This document shows, one piece after another, positions 9,120-17,310 of a stretch of DNA of 64,000 nucleotides. Origin of the DNA: Nannocystaceae bacterium. GTDB taxonomy: Bacteria; Myxococcota_A; Polyangia; Nannocystales; Nannocystaceae. The stretch lies in contig JAIBBS010000008.1 in the NCBI GenBank assembly GCA_019694555.1, positions 1 through 64,000 on the forward strand, written 5' to 3'. The notes beneath the pieces were generated by a model. The model made no database searches, was not told where the DNA came from, and saw only the letters and a list, made by a program, of their open reading frames with translations. Made by a program: the position numbers and the translations under genes. How positions within the stretch are numbered: position 1 is the first letter of the stretch; every line of letters starts with the position of its first letter.

Positions 9120-10145
9120 ATGTCCAGCCCCATCGCGGAGGTCGAGCTGCGCTGCGTCGATCTTGCCGCCGAGCTCGCGTTCTTCGACGCGCTCGGTTTC
9201 ACGGTCGTGCGCGTGATCCCGGCCGACGATCCCGACGAGGTCGCGATCGCGGGGCTCGGCCTGCGGTTGCGGCTGTGTCGCGGCCCACACGATGTGCCGC
9301 TGCGGCTGCACGTCGACGCCGCCACCGATGCGGAGCAGGTCTCGCCGGGCGGCACGCGGGTGCGCTTCGTCGCACCGTCGCCGCTGCACGTGCCCGACAA
9401 TTGCCCCGTCGCAACGCTGGTCCGCGCCGGCGAGGCGGGCTGGCAGCACGGTCGCGCGGGCATGGCCTACCGCGACCTGCTGCCCGCGCGCCACGGCGGC
9501 CGCTTCGTGATCTCGCAGATCCGCCTCGAGCACGGCGGCGACGTGCCCGACTGGGTGCACCACCACCGCATCCGCGTGCAGCTCATCGTGTGTCTGCGCG
9601 GCTGGGTGCGCGTGGTGTACCAAGACCAGGGCCCGCCGATCGTGATGGAAGCCGGCGACGCGGTGCTGCAGCCGCCCGGGATCCGCCATCGCGTGCTCGC
9701 GTGCGCGCCGCAGACGGAGGTGCTCGAGCTCGCGAGCCCCGCGGCGCACGAGACCCACAGCGATCCCGCCATGACGCTGCCGACCGACGTCGTACGCGTC
9801 GATCGCGACTTCGGCGATCAGCGCTTCTGGTTCCACCGCGCCCAGGGCTCGCCGCGCGAGCGACTGCGCGAGCCGGCCGCGATCGCGCGCGACCTCGGCC
9901 TGCACGATCCCTCGGCCGGGCTCGTCCGCGCCCGCGCGCTGCGACTCGACGACGGCACCACTTGGTCGTGGTCCAACGCGGGCGAGCTCGCGTTCGCCTA
10001 CGTGCTCGCGGGCGACGCGACGCTGCAGCGCCCGGGCGCCGAGCCCATCGCGATCGGGCCCGGCGACGCCTTTGCGTTGGCGCCGGGTCCGGCCACCGCC
10101 GTGGCGGCCCGATCTGGGCTGGAGCTGCTCGCGCTCGAGCTGTAG
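9120..10145 (+). CDS. VOC-like/bicupin protein
   Basis: A 341-residue cytosolic protein. Residues 1-105 resemble a vicinal-oxygen-chelate (glyoxalase-like) module, starting IAEVELRCVDLAAELAFFDALGF. A cupin follows at about 130-215, with the metal-binding type pattern HHHRIRVQLIVCLRG and a second motif GDAVLQPPGIRHRV. A second, degenerate cupin lies at 270-341 (ELAFAYVLAGDATLQ, GPGDAFALAPG). The first cupin keeps its histidines (about 142-144 and 188), so a metal site is plausible; the second lacks them. Possible roles are a small-molecule dioxygenase, isomerase or sensor. The ATG at 9120 is used because it starts the VOC fold directly. The gene stands alone between secreted-protein genes. Confidence 0.72.
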   Translation: MSSPIAEVELRCVDLAAELAFFDALGFTVVRVIPADDPDEVAIAGLGLRLRLCRGPHDVPLRLHVDAATDAEQVSPGGTRVRFVAPSPLHVPDNCPVATLVRAGEAGWQHGRAGMAYRDLLPARHGGRFVISQIRLEHGGDVPDWVHHHRIRVQLIVCLRGWVRVVYQDQGPPIVMEAGDAVLQPPGIRHRVLACAPQTEVLELASPAAHETHSDPAMTLPTDVVRVDRDFGDQRFWFHRAQGSPRERLREPAAIARDLGLHDPSAGLVRARALRLDDGTTWSWSNAGELAFAYVLAGDATLQRPGAEPIAIGPGDAFALAPGPATAVAARSGLELLALEL

Positions 10146-10148
10146 TGC

Positions 10149-10154
10149 TATCGT
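10149..10154 (+). promoter_or_regulatory. -10-like TATCGT before the LamG lipoprotein gene
   Basis: TATCGT lies 6 nt before GTG 10161, so transcription would begin at or next to the start codon. It supports this GTG as a leaderless start. No clear -35 is seen. Confidence 0.45.
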
Positions 10155-10160
10155 GGGGCG

Positions 10161-11123
10161 GTGACGAGGGCGCGAGCCTGCATGCGCGCGAGCGCGATGT
10201 GGCTGCCTGCGGTTGCACTCGCAGGTTGCTTCGGCGAGAGCCCGACCATCGACGGCACCAGCGCGTCGGCCAGCACGGGCGGCAGCACCAGCCGCGGCGA
10301 GAGCTCCGGCGCGACCACGCGCGTCGGCACCGGCGAGACCGGCAGCAGCGGCCACGTCGCCGACAGCAGCAGCAGCAACCCGAGCGCCACCGCCACCGGC
10401 GAGTCGGGCTCGAGCAGCGGCGGCCCCGATTGCATGCCGCCGCCGCCGGGTCTGCGCGCGTGGTGGCGCTTCGAGGGCGACCTCGCCGACGAGACCGAGC
10501 AGGCCGACGGCGCGGCGGTGGGCGTGTTGGACTACGCGCCGGGTCGTTTCGGCCAGGCGCTCGCGCTGGACGGCACCGCGTACGTCGACATCGCCGCGCC
10601 CGCGTCGCTGGCACTGGGCGCCGGTCCATTCACGATCGAGGGCTGGGTCCGCGTCGCCGACGGAGTCACCGGCGCCGAGGCGGACGCCGCACTGATCTCG
10701 CGCATGGCCTACGAAGCGCCCACGGCCAACGCCGACGGGTGGATGGTGCTGATCCAGCGCGACCTCCACCAGTGGTGGTTCTGCCTCGGCGCGTCCGACA
10801 ACGGCTGCCGGCTCGACCAGAGCATCGTGGCCGCGTCCGACGGCCCGGCGACCACGCGGACGTGGACCCACGTCGCCGCGTCGCGCGACGGCGACGCGCT
10901 GCTGCTGTTCGTCGACGGCGTATCGTTCCCTGCCGGCGTCGTCGCGCCGCAGGTGCACGACGTCGAGGGCATCACCATCGGTGCGTCCCGGGCCGATGGG
11001 CCCGAGGTCGGCGCGTTCTTCCAGGGATTGATCGACGAGCTGACGATCTACGATCGTGCGCTGTCGCCCGACGAGATCGTCGCGCTCGCCTCGGCACCGG
11101 CGGGCAAGTGCCCACCACCGTGA
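10161..11123 (+). CDS. LamG-domain (concanavalin A-like) lipoprotein
   Basis: A 320-residue secreted protein. The signal peptide ends VALAGC (Cys23), followed by a Ser/Gly/Thr stalk to about residue 92. From about 95 to 315 it carries a LamG/laminin-G jelly roll: LRAWWRFEGDLADETEQ, the FGQALALDGTAYVDIAAP strand pair, PFTIEGWVRVAD, WTHVAASRDGD and FFQGLIDELTIYDRAL. This pattern matches the LamG-like 3 family, which binds glycans or proteins at cell surfaces. GTG 10161 is preferred because of the -10-like element just upstream; ATG 10182 would also keep the signal. Its stop abuts the stop of the convergent gene (TGA|TCA). Confidence 0.85.
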   Translation: MTRARACMRASAMWLPAVALAGCFGESPTIDGTSASASTGGSTSRGESSGATTRVGTGETGSSGHVADSSSSNPSATATGESGSSSGGPDCMPPPPGLRAWWRFEGDLADETEQADGAAVGVLDYAPGRFGQALALDGTAYVDIAAPASLALGAGPFTIEGWVRVADGVTGAEADAALISRMAYEAPTANADGWMVLIQRDLHQWWFCLGASDNGCRLDQSIVAASDGPATTRTWTHVAASRDGDALLLFVDGVSFPAGVVAPQVHDVEGITIGASRADGPEVGAFFQGLIDELTIYDRALSPDEIVALASAPAGKCPPP

Positions 11124-11129
11124 TCACGG
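11118..11129. terminator. 12-bp perfect palindrome over adjoining stop codons
   Basis: CCGTGATCACGG is a perfect palindrome in which the TGA of the plus-strand gene and the TCA of the minus-strand gene are adjacent. A short hairpin (GGGCA/TGCCC) precedes it at 11102-11113. It is a weak terminator candidate. Confidence 0.25.
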
Positions 11130-12788
11130 CTCGAGCAGCTCGACCACCGCGGCCTCGCAACCCGGCTCACCGTCGGGCGCGTGCATGACCGGCCAGCTCG
11201 GCGACACGCCGCCCTGTCCGCCCGCCCCCGGCGTGCCGGCCTCGCCGGACTCCACCGCCAGCGTGGTCGCGACGTAGCTGCCGGCACCGCGGCGGGCGAT
11301 CGCGATCGACATGCCGCCGCAACCGCCGGCACCGCCTCCGCCTCCGCCTCCGCCTCCGCCATCACCACCGCGACCGGCTTGCACGCCCATCACGCCCTCG
11401 CCGATCGAGCCCAGCCCACCGGCGCCACCGAAGCCGCCCATGCCACCGTTGCCGCCGCGACCACCGTCGCCGCCGCGACCCCGCACGATGGTGGTCGAGC
11501 GCAGCACCAGCCCGCTGTCGACCGCGACCACGGCGATCGACGCTCCGCCCGCGCCGCCGGGTTGTCCGCCGGCACCGCCGCAGCCGCCGGCACCGCCGCC
11601 TCCGCCCATGCCGCCGTTGGTCACCTGCGGCACGCCACCACAGCTCGCGCCGTCGACATCGTAGCTCGCGGGGCCACCACCGCCGCCACCGGCACCCGGC
11701 AGGCCCGCGGTCGCCGTGGTCGGCGACCACGCGACCCACGAGCCGTCCTCGCCGAGCTCACCCGGAGCGAGCGCCGCGATGCCTCCGTCGCCGAGCGTGC
11801 CGTCCCCACCGCGCGATCCATCGCCGCCTTCGATCGAGTGCTCGCCGCACACCGAACCCATGCAGTCACCCGGTGGCACCGCACCACCGGCGCCCCCGAG
11901 CGCGGCGAGCACGTCGTCCCCGTCCGCGGGCGGCACCGGCGGACACACCAGGCCCACCGCACCGTCACCACCGTGACCGCTGCAGTTCGCGAAGCCACCC
12001 TCGCCGCCCTGGATGCCGTGCAGCCCGGGCAGGCCGGCGACCGCGGGCGGTGCATCGAAGCCGACCTCGCCTTCGCCGCCCGCACCCGCGACGATGCGCA
12101 GGCCTTCGAGCGTGACGCGGACCGCGGGGTTGTCGACCAGCAGCACCGCCGTCGCGCTCGCACCGGGCTCGGTCGCGTCGGGACCCACGAGCTCGAGCGC
12201 CTGCAGCCACACGTCGTCGGAGAGGTTGCGCCCGACCACCGCCCACGGCAGCACACCGGTGACGCGCGTCGGGGTCTCGAGATCGCGGGCGGCGAAGCCC
12301 GCGGTGTAGCTGCCGTAGATCGACACGCCGCCGCGCAGATCGAGGGTCTCGGCGTAGTCGCCCGCAGCGACCAGCACCGCGCGTGGCGGTGAGTACTCGC
12401 TCGCGCGCGCGATCGCATCGGAGATCGTCGCCAGCGGCTTGCTCGGCACGGTGCCGTCGTTGCCGGGCACCCACAGCGTGGGATCGACGAACAGCGACGC
12501 GCAGACCGTGCCGTCGACGCCATCGCCATCGGCATCGACGCCGGCGAGGTCGGGCGGATCGACCTGGTCGCAGCTCGCCGGCGGCGGCTCGCCGCTGTCG
12601 GAGCCTCCGCCACCGCCGGTGCCCGTGCCCTGGGGATCCGCGGGATCGGCTGCGGTGGTACCGGTGCTCGTCTGGGCGTCCCAACCCGACTCACCGCTGC
12701 CCTCACCGGTTCCAGCGATGGGCGTGGGCGAGCCGCACGAGAGCAACGACGACGAGGCGAGCGAGAGGACGACGCGCGTACGTGGCAT
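11124..12788 (-). CDS. Glycine-rich lipoprotein with DUF1565/pectin-lyase-like domain
   Basis: A 554-residue secreted protein. The lipobox is SLLSC (Cys18), and GAGGAC precedes the ATG. A Ser/Gly/Thr stalk is followed at about 85-250 by a DUF1565-like segment typical of right-handed beta-helices (DPTLWVPGNDGTVPSKPLATI, AVLVAAGDYAETLDLRGGVSIYGSY). From about 250 to 530 the chain is extremely glycine-rich, with GGxGG, GRGGDGG and a run of ten glycines, broken by short beta segments (SIAVVAVDSGLVLRSTTI). Such sequence could extend the beta helix or form polyglycine-II packing, as proposed for some ice-binding and spike proteins. No catalytic residue is recognised. It is most likely a displayed structural or adhesive protein. 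Confidence 0.8.
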   Translation of the reverse strand: MPRTRVVLSLASSSLLSCGSPTPIAGTGEGSGESGWDAQTSTGTTAADPADPQGTGTGGGGGSDSGEPPPASCDQVDPPDLAGVDADGDGVDGTVCASLFVDPTLWVPGNDGTVPSKPLATISDAIARASEYSPPRAVLVAAGDYAETLDLRGGVSIYGSYTAGFAARDLETPTRVTGVLPWAVVGRNLSDDVWLQALELVGPDATEPGASATAVLLVDNPAVRVTLEGLRIVAGAGGEGEVGFDAPPAVAGLPGLHGIQGGEGGFANCSGHGGDGAVGLVCPPVPPADGDDVLAALGGAGGAVPPGDCMGSVCGEHSIEGGDGSRGGDGTLGDGGIAALAPGELGEDGSWVAWSPTTATAGLPGAGGGGGGPASYDVDGASCGGVPQVTNGGMGGGGGAGGCGGAGGQPGGAGGASIAVVAVDSGLVLRSTTIVRGRGGDGGRGGNGGMGGFGGAGGLGSIGEGVMGVQAGRGGDGGGGGGGGGGAGGCGGMSIAIARRGAGSYVATTLAVESGEAGTPGAGGQGGVSPSWPVMHAPDGEPGCEAAVVELLEP

Positions 12789-12985
12789 GTCCTCGTCGGT
12801 GTGCCGCCGCGACGCCGTGCTCGCCACGGTGACGCCGACGCGCGTTCGGGCCGTGCTCGCGCGGCGACGGCCCGCCGATGGAGCCGCGCGCGCGCCGACC
12901 CTGTGGCCCGAAAGCGGTGCCGACCGCGATGGTTCGCCTGCGGGCCGGCCCATGCCAGCTGCTGCCGCGCGCGCGAGCGGGTAGC

Positions 12986-13549
12986 ATGGCTGCCGTGGTA
13001 TCGCAGGAGCTGCCGCTGCGCCGCATCAGCCCCAACATGGGCTGGCTCGCGTACGGCAACGTGATGGTGTCCTACTGGCGCGTCGAGGTCACGGCCACCG
13101 ACGTGCGCGCGCTGTTCCCCGAGACCGATCGCATGTTGGAGCAGCATCGCGACGGCATCGCGACCGTGAACGTGATCGAACACGACACCATCGCGACCGA
13201 CGAGGCCCGCGTGGTCGGTGCGGCACAGATCCGAGACCTGGGCACGCGGCTGCGCTGCACCGCGAACATCTTGCTCGGCGCGGGCTTCTGGATCGCGGCC
13301 GCACGCGCGATCACCTCGACCATCAACTTGATCTCGCGCCGGCCGGTGCCGATTCTCCACACCGACTCGATCGCCGACGCCGCGCGCTGGCTCGCGCCGC
13401 GGCTGGGGCACCGGGCGGACCCGCTCGCGGACCCGCCGGGGCCACAGCGCGCGGGACAAGAGGATGCGCAGGCACTCGCAAGCGCGATCGACCGCGGCCT
13501 GCTGGCTTTCCGGGCGGCCGGCCGGCCACCGAACCCGCCTCCACTTTAA
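12986..13549 (+). CDS. STAS-like conserved hypothetical protein
   Basis: A 187-residue soluble protein without signal or membrane segment. Residues 25-145 have the alternating pattern of a STAS/SpoIIAA-like fold: VMVSYWRVEVTATDV, GIATVNVIEHDTIATD, ARAITSTINLISRRPVPILHT, then SIADAARWLAPRL. The last 45 residues are Pro/Ala-rich. STAS proteins act in anti-sigma or phosphate-relay switches, but the phospho-acceptor serine cannot be fixed by eye. A TAGCAT overlaps the ATG at 12986, so a leaderless transcript could instead start at GTG 12995, shortening the protein by three residues. It lies just before the type VI secretion genes on the same strand, with no evident functional tie. Confidence 0.7.
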   Translation: MAAVVSQELPLRRISPNMGWLAYGNVMVSYWRVEVTATDVRALFPETDRMLEQHRDGIATVNVIEHDTIATDEARVVGAAQIRDLGTRLRCTANILLGAGFWIAAARAITSTINLISRRPVPILHTDSIADAARWLAPRLGHRADPLADPPGPQRAGQEDAQALASAIDRGLLAFRAAGRPPNPPPL

Positions 13550-13612
13550 GTGTCCGGCCCGGGCCCGCCCGGGCATACTGCAAGCTCCGTCCGACCCGTC
13601 CGGAGTCACGCC

Positions 13613-13924
13613 ATGGCACTGCCCGAGATCATCAACTTCGTCCACCAGGCCCTGTTTCGCACCCCGGCACCCGAGGGCATCAGCGAGACCGCGGTCAACG
13701 AGCTCGCGGCCGCCTTCTGGGAGACCCTGCGTCGCTCGCCGTTGGAGGCGCCCACGCCGTACGGAAGCCCGGGCTTGGCGTGGCTCGACTCCACCGAGCT
13801 GCGGGAGTGGCTCGACGTGAACGCCGACCAGGCCCGGTACGACCTGCCGCTGTTCGTGTCGGTCACGATCAGACCGCCGATCGTGACCCCGTCCGGGGTC
13901 CGGGCGGTCCGTCGCGGCCGCTGA
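13613..13924 (+). CDS. Small hypothetical protein upstream of tssB
   Basis: A 103-residue soluble protein starting MALPEIINFVHQAL. It has a helical first half and no membrane segment. It ends in a basic tail (SGVRAVRRGR). No family was recognised. A CATACT hexamer lies 33 nt upstream. It precedes tssB by 107 nt on the same strand, so a type VI accessory role is possible but unproven. Codon use matches its neighbours, which supports a real gene. Confidence 0.65.
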   Translation: MALPEIINFVHQALFRTPAPEGISETAVNELAAAFWETLRRSPLEAPTPYGSPGLAWLDSTELREWLDVNADQARYDLPLFVSVTIRPPIVTPSGVRAVRRGR

Positions 13925-13965
13925 GCGCAGCGTTTGCCCCCTCCCGGCTGCACGAGCCTTCGTGC

Positions 13966-13971
13966 TAGCCT
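13966..13971 (+). promoter_or_regulatory. -10-like TAGCCT before tssB
   Basis: TAGCCT lies 60 nt before the tssB ATG, in the 107-nt gap after the preceding gene. It leaves room for a leader that carries the ribosome binding site. Confidence 0.35.
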
Positions 13972-14022
13972 CGGCAGCCTCGTCGCGGATCCCCGATCCG
14001 CGCGAGCCCCAACCCCTCGAGC

Positions 14023-14029
14023 GAGGAAG
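14023..14029 (+). promoter_or_regulatory. Shine-Dalgarno site of tssB
   Basis: GAGGAAG ends two nucleotides before ATG 14032, with the AGGA core 5-6 nt from it. It is one of the clearest ribosome sites in the window, in contrast to the many leaderless-looking genes. Confidence 0.7.
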
Positions 14030-14031
14030 TC

Positions 14032-14523
14032 ATGGCGAAGGAAGCTTCGGTCGCGCCCAAAGAGCGCGTGAACATCGTGTACAAGCCCGCCACCGACGGC
14101 GCCGAGGAGGTGGAGCTCCCGCTCAAGATCCTCGCGATCGGTGACTACACCGGCCGCAAGGACGATCGGCAGCTCGAGGATCGCAAGCCGATCAACATCG
14201 ACAAGGACAACTTCGAGGAGGTCATGGAAAAGCACGACCTCCACATCGACATCACCGTGCCCGACAAGCTCTCGGGCGAGGACGGTGCCGAGCTCGCGGT
14301 GAGCCTGGACTTCAAGACCATGAAGGACTTCTCGCCCGAGGGCATCTTGCAGCAGGTCCCGGAGCTGCGGCAGCTGATGGAGCTGCGCAACGCCCTGACC
14401 GCGCTCAAGTCCCCGCTGGGCAACAAGCCCGAGTTCCGCAAGGCGCTCGAGAAGCTGCTCGGCGACGAGGAGTCGCGCAAGAAGCTGATGGCAGAGCTCG
14501 GTATCGACAAGGGTGAAGGCTGA
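14032..14523 (+). CDS. tssB: Type VI secretion contractile sheath small subunit TssB/VipA
   Basis: A 163-residue protein, the usual length for TssB, which pairs with TssC to build the contractile sheath. It opens ASVAPKERVNIVYKPATDG and continues with the family hallmarks ELPLKILAIGDYTGR, DDRQLEDRKPINIDKDNF and MEKHDLHIDITVPDKL, then DFSPEGILQQVPELRQLMELR and a short C-terminal helix. All major sheath-family segments are present. tssC starts 11 nt after its stop, so the two are cotranscribed, as is universal for this pair. No other type VI baseplate or membrane gene lies next to them. Confidence 0.95.
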   Translation: MAKEASVAPKERVNIVYKPATDGAEEVELPLKILAIGDYTGRKDDRQLEDRKPINIDKDNFEEVMEKHDLHIDITVPDKLSGEDGAELAVSLDFKTMKDFSPEGILQQVPELRQLMELRNALTALKSPLGNKPEFRKALEKLLGDEESRKKLMAELGIDKGEG

Positions 14524-14534
14524 GGGCAACGACG

Positions 14535-16022
14535 ATGGCAGACGAGCAACAGCAGAGCACCGGCGGCGCAGCGACGACCCTCTCCGAGGGCTCGCTGCTG
14601 GACCAGATCCTGTCCGAAGCCAAGGTCACCCCGAGCGACCAGGACACCTACGCGATCGCCAAGCAGGGCATCAGCGCGTTCATCACCGAGGTGCTGACGT
14701 CCTCGGACAAGTACCGCAAGATCGACAAGGCCGCGGTCGACGTGATGATCGCGGAGATCGACTCGCGCCTGTCCGCGCAGATCAACCAGGTCCTGCACAA
14801 CAAGCAGTTCCAGCAGCTCGAGTCGGCGTGGCGCGGGCTGAAGTACCTCGTCGACAAGTGCGACTTCCGCGAGAACATCCGCGTCGAGGTGCTCAACTGC
14901 AGCAAGCAGGACCTCATCGACGACTTCGAGGACTCGCCCGAGATCCCCAAGTCGGGCCTGTACCGCACGGTCTACTCCGCGGAGTACGGCACGTTCGGTG
15001 GCAAGCCGGTCGGCATGATGGTCTCGAACTACGACTTCGGCCCCGGTCCGCAGGACATGCAGCTGCTGCAGAACTGCGCCGCGGTCGCGACGATGTCGCA
15101 CGCGCCCTTCATGGCCAACGCCGGCCCGGCGTTCTTCGGTGAGGAGTCGTTCGAGAACCTGCCCAAGCTCAAGGACCTCAAGTCGCTGTTCGAGGGCCCG
15201 CAGTACGCCCGCTGGCACGCCTTCCGCGAGAGCGAGGACGCGCGCTACGTCGGGTTGTGCATGCCGCGGTTCCTGCTGCGCCTGCCCTACGGCCAGGCCA
15301 CGATCCCGGTGAAGTCCTTCAACTTCGAGGAGGAGGCCATCGGCAACCACGACGCGTACCTGTGGGGCCCGGCCTCCATCGCGTTCGCGACCCGCGTGGC
15401 GGACTCGTTCGCGAAGTACCGCTGGTGTCCCAACATCATCGGCCCGCAGTCCGGCGGCGCGGTCGAGGATCTGCCGCTGCATCAGTACAAGGCGATGGGC
15501 GAGATCCAGACCAAGATCCCGACCGAGATCCAGCTGACCGAGCGCCGCGAGTACGAGCTCTCGGAAGAGGGCTTCATCGGGCTGGTCTATCGCAAGGACA
15601 GCAACAACGCGGCGTTCTTCTCCGCGAACTCGTGCCAGAAGGCCAAGATCTTCGCCGACACGCCCGAGGGCAAGGCGTCGGAGCTCAACTACCGCCTCGG
15701 CACGCAGCTGCCGTACATGTTCATCATCACGCGGCTGGCCCACTACATGAAGGTCATGCAGCGCGAGCAGATCGGCAGCTGGAAGGAGCGCGCGGACCTC
15801 GAGCGCGAGCTCAACATCTGGATCAGCCAGTACGTCGCCGACATGGAGAACCCGGCGCCGGCGGTGCGCAGCCGCAAGCCGCTGCGCGCGGCCAAGATCA
15901 GCGTCGAAGAGGTGCCCGGTCAGCCGGGCTGGTACCGCTGCAACCTCGCGCTGCGCCCCCACTTCAAGTACATGGGCGCATCGTTCACGCTGAGCCTCGT
16001 CGGCAAGCTCGACAAGACCTGA
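14535..16022 (+). CDS. tssC: Type VI secretion contractile sheath large subunit TssC/VipB
   Basis: A 495-residue TssC of normal length, which co-assembles with TssB into the sheath that drives the Hcp tube. Typical segments are INQVLHNKQFQQLESAWRGL (about 76-95), YGTFGGKPVGMMVSNYDFG (about 153-171), a stretch on oligomer contacts (MSHAPFMANAGP, about 190), RFLLRLPYGQ (about 245), and the conserved C-terminus YRCNLALRPHFKYMGASFTLSL. Nothing is truncated. It is cotranscribed with tssB; a hairpin at 16040-16082 follows its stop. Confidence 0.96.
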   Translation: MADEQQQSTGGAATTLSEGSLLDQILSEAKVTPSDQDTYAIAKQGISAFITEVLTSSDKYRKIDKAAVDVMIAEIDSRLSAQINQVLHNKQFQQLESAWRGLKYLVDKCDFRENIRVEVLNCSKQDLIDDFEDSPEIPKSGLYRTVYSAEYGTFGGKPVGMMVSNYDFGPGPQDMQLLQNCAAVATMSHAPFMANAGPAFFGEESFENLPKLKDLKSLFEGPQYARWHAFRESEDARYVGLCMPRFLLRLPYGQATIPVKSFNFEEEAIGNHDAYLWGPASIAFATRVADSFAKYRWCPNIIGPQSGGAVEDLPLHQYKAMGEIQTKIPTEIQLTERREYELSEEGFIGLVYRKDSNNAAFFSANSCQKAKIFADTPEGKASELNYRLGTQLPYMFIITRLAHYMKVMQREQIGSWKERADLERELNIWISQYVADMENPAPAVRSRKPLRAAKISVEEVPGQPGWYRCNLALRPHFKYMGASFTLSLVGKLDKT

Positions 16023-16039
16023 GCGGTCGCGAGACGACT

Positions 16040-16082
16040 CGACCCCCGCATCGCCGGCACCGTCCGGTCGCTGCGGGGGTCG
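16040..16082. terminator. Hairpin terminator after tssC
   Basis: An 11-bp perfect stem (CGACCCCCGCA with TGCGGGGGTCG) encloses a 21-nt loop and begins 18 nt past the tssC stop. The convergent winged-helix gene ends at 16121, so it could end transcripts from both sides. It lacks a clear U-tract. Confidence 0.5.
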
Positions 16083-16120
16083 TTGCGTCGAGGCGATCGG
16101 CGCGCCGCGGCGGCGCTCGC

Positions 16121-16396
16121 TCAGGCCGCGTGGGTCTCGACGAACTTCGCGATGCTCTGGCGCACATCGATGCGCGCAGACTTCGCCTTGGCCACGACCA
16201 CGTCGAACGGCGCATCCTCCGGCACCGCGGTCCACAAGCGCTGCTCGCCCTGCGGACCCTGCACGATCTCGAGCGCACCGAGCTGACGCAGGCACTGCTC
16301 GAGCGTGGGCTGGTCGGTGCGGAGCTCCTCCGCGATCTCGCGCTCCGCCATCGCAGAGCCGGCGAGTTGGTACAGCAGGTCGGTGATCATCGCCAT
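16121..16396 (-). CDS. Small winged-helix-like protein
   Basis: A 91-residue protein from the ATG giving MAMITDLLYQLAGS; a GTG 12 nt further up (16408) is also possible, and neither has a clear ribosome site. Residues 14-60 look like a winged helix (AEREIAEELRTDQPTLEQCLRQLGALEIVQ), with the wing around QGPQGEQRLW. The tail (VVVAKAKSARIDVRQSIAKF) is helical. This shape fits a small DNA-binding or adaptor protein. It sits between tssC and the PEBP gene, divergent from the latter and convergent with tssC. Its target is unknown; control of the local genes is possible. Confidence 0.6.
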   Translation of the reverse strand: MAMITDLLYQLAGSAMAEREIAEELRTDQPTLEQCLRQLGALEIVQGPQGEQRLWTAVPEDAPFDVVVAKAKSARIDVRQSIAKFVETHAA

Positions 16397-16527
16397 GGGG
16401 AGCGACACATTGGCTGCACCGACGGGGTTTGCCAAGGCCCGCGTGCCCGTCGCGCCGCCTCGTCGAAGTGAGTCCTGGCCGTGCGGAAACCATGGGAGCA
16501 GACCCACGCGGTGTGACGCGGAGCCGC

Positions 16528-16533
16528 TACACT
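16528..16533 (+). promoter_or_regulatory. -10-like TACACT before the PEBP lipoprotein gene
   Basis: TACACT ends 6 nt before ATG 16540, the distance expected for a leaderless transcript. Confidence 0.5.
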
Positions 16534-16539
16534 GCCGCC

Positions 16540-17310
16540 ATGCGGTTGCTTCGTTCGCTTCGTGTGGTGCAGGGTCTGGGACGCGCGCTCGCTGTGTCGG
16601 CGTCGCTGGTCGGGGTCGCGGGCGTGAGCGCCTGCACGGTCACCGGCAGTGACGACGGCGGGAGCACGGGCGGCAGCGGCGAGAGCTCCGCGACCACCAC
16701 GGCCTCGACCAGCAGCACCGCGGAGAGCAGCACCTCGGGCAACGCCGAGAGCAGCAGCACCGGTGGCAGCAGCTCGGGCGGCGCCGACTCCAGCGGCGGC
16801 TCCAGCTCGGAGTCCGGCAGCAGCAGCGGCACCGAGTCGACCGGCGCGGTCGAGTTCGCGCTGATGAGCACCGCCTACGCCGAGGGCGAGGGCATGCCGC
16901 ACGTGTGCCACGCGGCCGGCGGCAACCAGTCGCCGCCGCTGTCGTGGGTCGGAACCCCCGGCGGCACGCAGAGCTTCGGGCTGTTCTTCCACGACATCAC
17001 GATCGACTTCGATCACTCGGCGATCTGGAACATCTCGGCCGACACCACCGAGCTGCCGCAGGACATCGACCACGACACGATGCCGGCGGACGTGCCCGGC
17101 GCGGTGCAGTGCGAGAACTGGCTCGGTGACTTCGGCTACGGCGGCCCGGGTTCGGCGAGCAACTTCTACGAGTTCCGTCTCTACGCGCTCGACGTCGCCG
17201 ATCTCTCGGGCGAGATCGACGAGAACTCCGCGCTGGGCGACGTGTTCGCGGCGTTCGAGGCCCACTCGCTGGGCGTCGCGACGCTGACGGGCCAGTCGAC
17301 CGGACCGTGA
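16540..17310 (+). CDS. PEBP-family (YbhB/YbcL-like) lipoprotein
   Basis: A 256-residue exported protein. The signal peptide ends GVSAC (Cys32), then a Ser/Thr/Gly stalk runs to about residue 100. The remainder is a phosphatidylethanolamine-binding-protein domain of the bacterial YbhB type: HAAGGNQSPPLSWVGTPGG, SFGLFFHDI, HSAIWNISADTTELPQ and FRLYALDV. These match the ligand-pocket core (NxSPxLxW and the D-H-WxxxNI segments). Members bind small anionic ligands, though their bacterial roles are poorly defined. The next gene begins inside its stop codon (GTGA overlap), which suggests coupled translation. Confidence 0.88.
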   Translation: MRLLRSLRVVQGLGRALAVSASLVGVAGVSACTVTGSDDGGSTGGSGESSATTTASTSSTAESSTSGNAESSSTGGSSSGGADSSGGSSSESGSSSGTESTGAVEFALMSTAYAEGEGMPHVCHAAGGNQSPPLSWVGTPGGTQSFGLFFHDITIDFDHSAIWNISADTTELPQDIDHDTMPADVPGAVQCENWLGDFGYGGPGSASNFYEFRLYALDVADLSGEIDENSALGDVFAAFEAHSLGVATLTGQSTGP

